Of a stretch of DNA of 64,000 nt, positions 56,601 to 62,308 are shown one piece after another. The DNA is taken from positions 46,550,106-46,614,105 of the forward strand of contig OZ020303.1 in the NCBI GenBank assembly GCA_963971305.1, given 5' to 3'. The notes beneath the pieces were generated by a model. That model searched no databases. It was given only the letters and a program-made list of their open reading frames with translations, and was not told the DNA's origin. The stretch is from Arcuatula senhousia. Its lineage: Eukaryota; Mollusca; Bivalvia; Mytilida; Mytilidae. The translations under genes and the position numbers were made by a program. The stretch's first letter is position 1. Each line of letters starts with the position of its first letter.

Positions 56601-57710
56601 CAATCATGGGTCCGTCGTCATTTTCCGCCAGGTTATTCAATCTTTTGCAGCCAGTACTAGTAAAAATTAGATACGGGTATACAGAAAATCTCACAAAACC
56701 TGACAGAAGAACATTGACATTTTGATGTGTTCATGTTTACAGTCTGCTGGATATGTGACGTCAAACCATATTTTGACGTTTTTTTAGGATAATACATTAA
56801 TTATTATTTTTTTTCGAACAAATTATTCAATGTTTAATCACTAGCAGACCCTCTTAGATATTGGTCCAGCTGAGAGTATTTTAACAATATTTTTCAGATC
56901 CAAATTAAGGTTCGACCCAGATTAGGCTGAACCTATTATCTGATTTATCACATTGCATCAACATAATTTGTGTTGATTTTGTATCTTCGCGAGCTTTTAG
57001 GGCAGAGCCATTCTCATATTACTGTAAACTAACTTATTGTTTTGAGCGATTTATTGTTGTGAAATAAAAATATTTCAATAAAATATAAAATATGGTCAAT
57101 AAAAATAACAAAAAATGTTTAGAATTAGAATTAAACCAGATTGTATGACTTCAAGCTCCTTTTCTCTTGCAATCTAGGTCTTTGTTAATGAAAGACAATC
57201 TTGTTGCAAGACACAATTTCAAAAGTCAAGTGATTAACACAGAAAAGCACATTTATATCTGAGAAATCACAAATATTGTAACATGTGCCACATCTCTTTT
57301 GAATGTTTCTTTCTGAATTTTACATATTGATACTTCAACTCTGGGCTGTTCCAGAATTAAACTAGGGGGTGGGGAGGAACTTCTATAACATATATGGTGG
57401 GTGGTGGATGTTTTAGAAATATTTTGTGAAGAAACAATGATAAATATTAATTATTTTTTTATGGGTGTTGGGGTAAAGAAAAAGTGCATCCCGACCCGCC
57501 ACACATTTAATTCTGGAAAAGCCCTCAGTCATAGTAATAAACATTTTCCAAAAAAAGCTTGTTACATGTACTGTCATGTTTTATCATTTCTGAATTTCAG
57601 ACATTGATTGACAGACACACCTTTGATTTACTTCCCCCTAATTACCAGTACAAACTTTTACATCTGCTTCCTGAATGTGATAGATGTATAGGGAAGGATG
57701 ATGGTATGAG
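41664..57710 (+). CDS. ASXL: ASXL (Additional sex combs-like), N-terminal exons, continues beyond the window
   Basis: Exons: 41664-41741, 53435-53517, 53935-54043, 54339-54438, 54883-55116, 55315-55499, 55835-55945 and 57601-57710, all phase-compatible. Exons 1-3 encode the HARE-HTH domain: [46 protein letters not shown]. Exons 4-6 form an acidic, low-complexity linker. Exon 7 has [16 protein letters not shown] and exon 8 [20 protein letters not shown], the start of the ASXH/DEUBAD domain that activates the BAP1 deubiquitinase in the PR-DUB complex acting on H2A mono-ubiquitin in the nucleus. The HARE-HTH is a predicted DNA-binding module. ATG 41664 is followed at once by a second ATG; the first is chosen. 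Introns 1 and 8 each host a related transposon gene. Exon 8 ends in phase 2, and later exons with the PHD finger lie off the window. Confidence 0.92.
42000..42150 (-). repeat. Inverted fragment of the dispersed repeat seen at 24950
   Basis: ATATGAGGCAGGTTTAACCT, CGATACGAATTGAAATA and AAACTAGCTTTTCTTGTGA are the reverse complement of the right part of the copy at 24950-25265. It lies in ASXL intron 1, just left of element A. The other inverted fragment is at 50085-50190, just right of element A. Confidence 0.5.
42626..42673 (+). promoter_or_regulatory. Element A promoter: CRE plus YY1-type site
   Basis: TTTTGTGACGTCATA at 42626-42640 contains the full CRE palindrome TGACGTCA. It is followed at 42649-42658 by CGCCATTTTT, a YY1-type site, and then ATG at 42674. 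Element B has the identical 15-mer TTTTGTGACGTCATA upstream of its 5' UTR exon, so a CREB/ATF-type promoter is probably ancestral to both. Confidence 0.5.
42674..45582 (+). CDS. Element A ORF1, predicted two-exon 92-residue protein
   Basis: Exon 42674-42713 ([13 protein letters not shown]) ends at a good donor, C-GTAAGTG. Joining in phase to the acceptor at 45341-45343 (TTTCATTGCAG) gives a frame to 45582 with [30 protein letters not shown] and [10 protein letters not shown]. The intron contains both 670-bp MITEs. The stop is one nucleotide before the start of the next ORF. Another acceptor at 45564-45566 would bring the second ORF first, so alternative splicing could choose between them. The domain is not recognised and element B lacks it. 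This is a prediction from splice signals only. Confidence 0.35.
42770..43439. mobile_element. 670-bp MITE, copy 1
   Basis: Inverted ends GGTAGTACTCCACAATTA and TAATTGTGGAGTACTACC enclose 670 bp. TA lies left (42768-42769) and one base beyond the right end (43441-43442), consistent with a TA duplication. The copy is virtually identical to 44164-44833. The open frame inside on the minus strand is identical in both copies only because the DNA is, and is not evidence of coding. Confidence 0.85.
43440..44163. other. Element A intron between the two MITEs
   Basis: About 720 bp of AT-rich sequence with no element A motif, no coding frame above noise and no terminal repeat. It presumably belongs to the ORF1 intron. 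Confidence 0.35.
44164..44833. mobile_element. 670-bp MITE, copy 2
   Basis: Same ends and length as copy 1. The flanks read TA-T on the left (44161-44163) and A-TA on the right (44834-44836), giving TIRs of the form TGGTAGTACTCC with a TA duplication. The only difference I saw from copy 1 is one A/G change near 44590. Confidence 0.85.
45584..46222 (+). CDS. Element A DDE protein, N-terminal segment before a frame break
   Basis: [20 protein letters not shown] starts a very basic region ([22 protein letters not shown]), followed by a Ser/Pro-rich stretch and a coiled coil ([20 protein letters not shown]). The same order is found in the uninterrupted N-terminus of element B. The frame is left near a run of five T at 46205-46209 and the downstream frame at 46201-48234 continues the family homology, so a minus-one shift is needed. 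It could be an indel in the homopolymer, a decayed gene or programmed slippage. The site is not a canonical slippery heptamer. Confidence 0.7.
   Translation: MGKTNKGNCKTMTPSERLKAYRQNIKSDPIRYEEYLRKERERYQKRKESGQIKMVKDLNDRDKRKKRKSWRKSKKVQREKEKTFKTLFNNLQTPPQTPEHSADYDIRIQNPVRQHPNPSYRSAQHQRGRKKVKKSKSAAYRKIAVLEKLIIKKQQEADRYRKRYERLKQKVDTKQHENNSQTSSPRKKTKEQLKGSKVTKEVERDTCFFTML
46201..48234 (+). CDS. Element A DDE-type transposase-like protein, main segment
   Basis: The 677-codon frame continues the family from the N-terminal segment. An all-alpha region with [20 protein letters not shown] and [11 protein letters not shown] precedes Cys pairs ([16 protein letters not shown]). The RNase H-like core has IDFSENYA (Asp 314), [13 protein letters not shown] (Asp 396) and [17 protein letters not shown] (Glu 429), a D-x81-D-x32-E spacing. 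A Cys cluster [10 protein letters not shown] and an SH3/Tudor-like end ([32 protein letters not shown]) follow. The family is common in invertebrates as unannotated proteins. The transposase role is inferred from the triad and the flanking motif arrays. Residue numbers are from the ATG at 46201, which is not the true start. Confidence 0.72.
   Translation: MLFHNALIQELKTRFKELENERDKQVFSKVITGKILRKYRMTTMALKYVGIPYGRHRANQGRSKKLVFEKKQKRTTKRNTLGQKVQEFLEEDVNSRQLPGKKDTKTKNKEKRQKRILSDTMKNLHKKFLSENEAVNLSYTSFLRLRPFWIVTPKVSERDTCVCKLHTNMQFMVTKLYQEKVVRSKDMIECVSEIVCDTQNKECMYRECEECKTKELEVVNPEVDNEFEEQVYVDEWVNRTEERTKYKANGEQEVFNVSIVVKETKQMSIRHLLEDANSLMSKFSRHIFNIRNQHVKMKTLKQELCPQECLIHIDFSENYACKLPEETQGMHFGGSRSQVSLHTGVLYIAETQPMSFCTVSECTRHDPIAIWSHLKPVLDSIKTDHPDISTVHFLSDGPTTQYRSKSNFYLMCAKMAEYGFKTATWNFSEASHGKGAPDGVGGVIKRTADRLVAEGNDIPNCDKFMAELTKTGVNVKLYRITESDIINLKPKLPAVLKRVPDTMKLHQIKWKKDIKNQIHTKTLSCLCRDVCECYDDKIHTFPEIDCDQDLVDEREEHDVSAPVESVEKSDQVTNADGLRTVDHLDEELVGQWCVVLYKERAYPGIIKEVDIDSVEVTCMHIIGNNRYFWPLLDDTIWYEFDKVASLIPNPEKVTKTGRHFQIAPEIYKLIVKRYNLD
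48235..49490 (+). other. Element A 3' region
   Basis: AT-rich sequence after the stop codon. A block at about 48940-49260 (AAGGCACCAATAGGGCATTC, CAACACACCAGCCGCGTTGC, CATAAACCCCATATCTC) is less AT-rich and may be an old dispersed repeat. No coding frame is supported. Confidence 0.35.
49468..49915. repeat. Right-hand motif cluster of element A
   Basis: Four copies in minus orientation lie within 75 bp (49491 degenerate, 49513, 49533, 49551: TGTCATTGCCGTACA), and one plus-orientation copy TGTACGGTAATGACA is at 49901-49915. GTAAATTGTCCTTTCCGT at 49465-49482 also occurs directly repeated at about 42372-42389, left of the outermost left motif. The true left end may therefore lie further out. Confidence 0.7.
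50324..51889. mobile_element. 1.57-kb hAT-like element with CAGTGTTCT ends and 5-bp duplication
   Basis: CAGTGTTCTCG at 50324 and CTAGAACACTG ending at 51889 are flanked by AAAAT (50319-50323 and 51890-51894). It belongs to the same family as 10891-11788. CGCCC and GCCCTT strings lie near both ends. No transposase. A segment at about 51465-51620 is shared, inverted, with 55975-56180. Confidence 0.7.
52045..53285 (+). repeat. Pearl-like tandem array with estrogen-response-element palindromes, copy 2
   Basis: The array opens with GGCCCGACCACGTATGTGG and a GTCCGTCCGTCCGTACGTCC tract (about 52090-52150). About seven 146-bp units follow. AGGTCACTGTGACCT is perfect at 52270, 52416, 52562, 52708 and 53000. 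One-mismatch copies lie at 52854 and 53154. It is the inverted counterpart of 18811-19640 and ends about 150 bp before ASXL exon 2. The open frame at 52065 is a translation of the tract. Confidence 0.85.
55975..57025. repeat. Two dispersed repeats in ASXL intron 7
   Basis: At about 55975-56180, TGCGAGCCAAGCGAAGCTCAC and TTGCACGAGACTCAAAATACG are the inverse of sequence at 51535-51600. At about 56330-57025, GCGCAGAAAAATGGCGGGA and CGAGCTTTTAGGGCAGAG match diverged sequence at 40455-41045 in the CCDC178-ASXL interval. Open frames across 55904-56229 beyond exon 7 are not supported as coding. Confidence 0.45.
57343..57524. mobile_element. Diverged Harbinger-like MITE
   Basis: GGGCTGTTCCAGAATTAAA on the left and TTTAATTCTGGAAAAGCCC on the right are inverted ends of the 7152-8780 family. 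The interior has TGGTGGGTGGTGGATG and GAAATATTTTG. It lies about 75 bp upstream of ASXL exon 8. Confidence 0.65.
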
Positions 57711-57815
57711 GTAAGAAAAGTGTTAAAGAAGGGCATATGTTAATGTAATAAATTACGGCCTATCATATTCTTGTTTGGAGTTTCTGTATGGGTGAAAGCT
57801 TTACATCAATACAAG

Positions 57816-57997
57816 GCTTGCGTTCGGTTATCAAATCTAGGGTGCCCTAGGGACGAAAAATCGTAAATTTGGGGTAGAACGGGGATGGAGAAAGCGTTCC
57901 GAATATATGATTTCTAATGAAAACACAGTTCTGTTTTATTTTTACACCTATGACATAAATCTACCCAGGGAGCCCTGGGTTGTGGAACCGAACACGC
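57816..57997. mobile_element. About 180-bp MITE in ASXL intron 8
   Basis: The left end has TTGCGTTCGGTT and CTAGGGTGCCCTAGGG; the right end has CCCAGGGAGCCCTGGG and AACCGAACACGCC. The pair is inverted with internal palindromes. Exact ends and target duplication were not determined. Confidence 0.5.
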
Positions 57998-58954
57998 CCC
58001 AAGTTTTACAAGTATTTAGGAATCATCCTGTCAGTCTATGCCATATGTCCACATATCTCACAGGGCAATGTCTCCTAAAATGCTTGATGGAATTTAATGA
58101 AACTTAACACAAAGTGGGTACATCATAATCACTCATTCTCATTTTTTTATCCAAAACATTGTCACATCAATATTATTATGAAAACTATTAATTTGGCATG
58201 TATCTTATTTATGGTAAATAGTCTAGTTATACATAATTATCTATAAAGTTATAAAAAATCTTTAGTTAGTGTAGGTTTTCCATCTTTTTAATAAAAATAT
58301 TTCACAACATACGATTTGACCCCTTTCCTAAACCATATGTCACAACTGCAAACGAGGTAAAGTCAAGAGTTAAAATAGGTTATACATTAATCAAATATCG
58401 TCACTATTCAATTATTTTGTTTTCTACATGATCCTTAAGAACACACCATGTCCGATTTTGTGCCGGACTTTCACATAAAAAAATATTTTTTTTAATCTTG
58501 GGTCACATATTTTAAGTATTTTACGTGACAACGTACTTCTTCTTCATATTTTACTGTTAGTCTCGGTATACAGTAAAAGTATTTATTAGTAAATACACTT
58601 CGGGCAACACACTTTTTTAATTGTTATTAATTTCTTTATTTATCATTGTCAAAATTTATAAAAAAGACTATTTTTTTTGGACATTTATTAAAGGGGTATT
58701 TTTACACGTATTCATACGTGACGCCAAAAGCTTCATTAATATCATGCAAGAAAATCATTGAAACTCTTTTACGTATTCCTATTTTATTACAGAAATTGCA
58801 TTCACCCTTATATTTGATAGAAATGATATAATAATGGAAGCACGCAATCAACAATATGACATTTTTTTACGTGACGGTATCCTTACGTGACGCAATATCG
58901 ATTGCCGCCGGATATTTTTGAGACGGAAACGACTCCGGGTGTTATATACCAATA

Positions 58955-59755
58955 TTTTGTGACGTCATAATGTTTACACCGTCATTTCATAGATTGTGAC
59001 CTTGTACAATTATACAAACATGTGAAGTTTTGGTGCGTTTTCCCTGAAATCGAACGTTGACGTTAAACAGGTATGTAGATTTGTGTATTACACACTTCAT
59101 GGACTTATTTCTATCAACTGATAATGATATGTGGTCAATTATTAAATATATACTGCTGTTTATCGATAACCTGTAGCTGTACTTGTCTCAAATATTGGTT
59201 GTTTTTGTCACGTAGAATACAAAAGTTGTCACGTAAAACACTCCTTTTTGAATTTAATTTCTTGGGAAATTTCAAAGCTTCATAATCTTTTCATGGGTTT
59301 CTGATTGGATACAAATAATGTCTAATGCAGTAAATCAATCAAATCTACAATCATTAACTAGCAGAAGCACACTTTTTACGTTTGAAGTGACGTTGAGAAC
59401 GAAAAACTGTTTTGTTCTAAGGACACGGTTCTTTACGTTGTTTAACTTGAATATTTTTGCTTAAATGGCCTAAATAAGTTGAAAAAGAAATAGAAGAAAA
59501 CCCCTACAAGTAAATTATTTCTTAAATCAACATTATATTAGATGTATATGGTTGAGATTCCTCACGTTGAAAACGTCACGTAAAATACATTTTGAAGAAT
59601 ACAATCACAGAACATTTTATTGGAATCGTATCTTATGTTTACTTAAAAATACAAATGAAGATACGATTCCAATAATATAATGAGCTCATCTTGTTGAAGT
59701 CTGATGTCAGCTGTAATAATGATAAAACTTCTAAACCGATGTTTGTCTTCTTCAG
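58955..59755 (+). promoter_or_regulatory. Element B promoter, 5' UTR exon and intron
   Basis: TTTTGTGACGTCATA at 58955-58969 holds a full CRE and is identical to the element A promoter 15-mer. A non-coding exon probably ends at the donor ACAG-GTATGTAG (59070/59071). The acceptor TTCTTCAG ends at 59755, four bases before the ATG at 59759. Three minus-orientation motif copies lie in this intron. Confidence 0.5.
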
Positions 59756-59758
59756 ATA

Positions 59759-62308
59759 ATGGCAAAGTCCCACGCAGAACGACAGAGAGAATACCGAGAG
59801 AGGAAAAAGGCGGCGTTGGGCAGTAACTGGCTGAAAAATGAAAGCAACAGAACTAAAAAGTATTACACTAAAGTAGCCAAGTTGAGTAAAGAGGAGAAAA
59901 GGAAATTCCGAAAAAAACAGAGAGAGAAACAAGCGGTATACCGAATGAAGAAGAAAGAAATGGCTAACAGTACTGACAGTATAAGTTTGAACTCCGATCA
60001 AATTCCAAGTACAAGTCAACAAAATAACGAAATACAGAGAAGTGAAGTTTCCAGTTCTACGTCCCCAATGCTCGTTAGGCTGCCGTTTCGTAAAACACAG
60101 AAAGAACCAAAGAGTAACACTAAGAAGAGGAAACGATCGGACAAGAAGCTAAACAAGAAAATAGAATACTTAAGATCAGTACGAAAAACACTGGAAAAAA
60201 GGAATCAAACGCTTAGAAAAAGAATTTCGAGATTGCAACAGAAAGTATCAAGCTCCTCAAAAGAAAGTCCTAAAACTCCAAGATCTAAGTCTGAGCGCGA
60301 ATTGCGAGAAGCTGGGTTGAATCCTGAACCATCATCACAAATCAAGAAAAAGCTGATATTTGCAAACTGTATGGCAAACGAGATGAAACGAAGTAATAGA
60401 AAAGGTAGAAATATTATTAAGCAGATGGTCGCTAGTACAGTTTTAAGAAAATATAAAATGACTCAGTTTGCTGCAAATTTAATTCGATGCCGAATAAGAC
60501 AAAAGAAAATAGTCATTCGACAGGAAAAAGGACCCAAGAAAAGGTACAGAAAAATTAGAGAGTTTCTAGAGAGGGAAGACAAGTCCAGACAGCTCCCAGG
60601 AAAAGCAGATTCAGTGAAAAATGACAAAAAGGAACGAGTTCAAAAGTTTGTTTTAAATGACTATTTAAAGCATATTTACTTGAAATACAGAGCAGAAAAT
60701 CCAAACGAGGCTGTCAGTTTTGCAACATTCTGTAGAGCAAGACCAAAACATGTTATACTAGTAAACTATGCCTCAAGAATAACGTGTTTGTGTATCAAGC
60801 ACCAGAATTTTGCCATGAAACTACAATGCTTAAAAAAGAACGGAGTAACAAATAACACGAGCCCTGATCATTTTTCGGAAAACACAACTTCAAGCGAGCT
60901 TAAGAGAAAATTAAACTTGGATTTAAAAGAAGAAACAATAGGATTCAAACAATGGAAAAGAGTGAAATGTGATGATGGAAAACAAAGAACAAAACTTTTA
61001 GATGTACAGAAAGAAACTTCTTGTTTCATTAAAGATACAGTTGAGGAATTTGAAGAATTTAAGGAACACACATATAGAGTCAAAACACAATTCCAGTCTT
61101 TTAAACAGATGAAAGAAAACATCAAACAAAATGTAAACCACGTTTGTGTTCAAATGGATTTTGCAGAAAATTACACTGCAAAGGAGATGGAAGAGGTCCA
61201 AGGTTCATATTGGAATCCTGAATCCGTAACGCTTCATCCGGTAGTCATGTATTATCATGATGGTCAAGATGTAGCCCATTCAAGTATGGTAATGGTATCA
61301 GAAGTTCTTAATCATAATGCGTCTATGGTGAAAGCCATTGTTGCGAAAGTAATTCCTTGGGTGAAGCGCTTTTGTCCAGACGTAAAGCATATTCACTACT
61401 GGACAGACTCTCCGACTAAGCAATACAGAAACAAAATAATATTTGATCTGGTTGCCCAACACTCGAAACTCTATGAAGTCTCAGCTAGCTGGAACTACTT
61501 CGAGGCGGGCCATGGAAAAGGAGCATGTGATGGTATCGGTGGTGTTGTCAAGAGGTCTGCCGACACAGCAATCAAGACTCGTAAAGTGAATATTACAGGC
61601 GGTAGGGATTTCTTCGAATGGGGAAGGAAAACAGACGGGAAAATTATGTACGAGTTTATTGAGAAAGAAGAGTACGAAACCTCTTACGGTGAAACTGAGA
61701 GTCTCCAAAAAATGATCAATACAGTTAAAGGTACACTTAAGCTTCATGCTGTTTCTGGTGTTAATGAAAAGGAAGTAATGGTTAGAGAAACCACATGTGT
61801 TTGTGAAAAATGTTACTCTCAAGATGGATTTATCTGGTCAGAACTGAATACTTGTGGTTGGAAAAGACATAGTTTACGACGAACAACTTTGCAAGAAAAA
61901 AACAAAACTCAACTTGAAGATAAAGGTCAAGAAAACAGCGATGACGTACTTAGAGACATGACAGAACAAGAAGACCAAGAACAAGTAGACCAGGAACCAG
62001 AAACTCAAGAACAAGCAGATACTCAGTTTATGTTGGGAGATTTTATTGTCGCCTTATATGATGATGAACCATATGTTGGCAAGATCATTGACATAGATGA
62101 AGATTCGTATGAAGTCACATTCATGGAGAAGGGGTCAAAAGTAAAAGACTGTCTCAAATGGCCACTCAGAGAGGACATTATCTGGGTAGAAAGAAATGAT
62201 ATTATTTTCAAAGTAGAAGAGCCTACGTTTATTGGAAAAGGAAAGCGATTTTGCAAGCTATCTGTTGAAGACATCGCACGTCTAGACCAATTTTCTACCA
62301 AACAATAG
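59759..62308 (+). CDS. Element B DDE-type transposase-like protein, 849 residues, intact
   Basis: The single coding exon starts at MAKSHAERQREYRERKKAAL, three bases after a strong acceptor. Order: basic region (1-70), Ser-rich linker, coiled coil (about 125-175), helical region with VLRKYKMTQFAANL and SRQLPGKAD, Cys patch (TCLCIKH), RNase H-like core with MDFAENYT (Asp 467), YWTDSPTKQYRNK (Asp 550) and FEAGHGKGACDGIGGVVKR (Glu 582), then a CVCEKCY patch, a Gln/Glu-rich linker and an SH3/Tudor-like end (GDFIVALYDDEPYVGKIID, LKWPLREDIIW). The triad spacing D-x82-D-x31-E matches element A (x81, x32). The full frame and UTR intron imply a gene under recent constraint. Transposase is the simplest reading; a domesticated regulator is the alternative. 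I could not place it in a named superfamily. Confidence 0.8.
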   Translation: MAKSHAERQREYRERKKAALGSNWLKNESNRTKKYYTKVAKLSKEEKRKFRKKQREKQAVYRMKKKEMANSTDSISLNSDQIPSTSQQNNEIQRSEVSSSTSPMLVRLPFRKTQKEPKSNTKKRKRSDKKLNKKIEYLRSVRKTLEKRNQTLRKRISRLQQKVSSSSKESPKTPRSKSERELREAGLNPEPSSQIKKKLIFANCMANEMKRSNRKGRNIIKQMVASTVLRKYKMTQFAANLIRCRIRQKKIVIRQEKGPKKRYRKIREFLEREDKSRQLPGKADSVKNDKKERVQKFVLNDYLKHIYLKYRAENPNEAVSFATFCRARPKHVILVNYASRITCLCIKHQNFAMKLQCLKKNGVTNNTSPDHFSENTTSSELKRKLNLDLKEETIGFKQWKRVKCDDGKQRTKLLDVQKETSCFIKDTVEEFEEFKEHTYRVKTQFQSFKQMKENIKQNVNHVCVQMDFAENYTAKEMEEVQGSYWNPESVTLHPVVMYYHDGQDVAHSSMVMVSEVLNHNASMVKAIVAKVIPWVKRFCPDVKHIHYWTDSPTKQYRNKIIFDLVAQHSKLYEVSASWNYFEAGHGKGACDGIGGVVKRSADTAIKTRKVNITGGRDFFEWGRKTDGKIMYEFIEKEEYETSYGETESLQKMINTVKGTLKLHAVSGVNEKEVMVRETTCVCEKCYSQDGFIWSELNTCGWKRHSLRRTTLQEKNKTQLEDKGQENSDDVLRDMTEQEDQEQVDQEPETQEQADTQFMLGDFIVALYDDEPYVGKIIDIDEDSYEVTFMEKGSKVKDCLKWPLREDIIWVERNDIIFKVEEPTFIGKGKRFCKLSVEDIARLDQFSTKQ

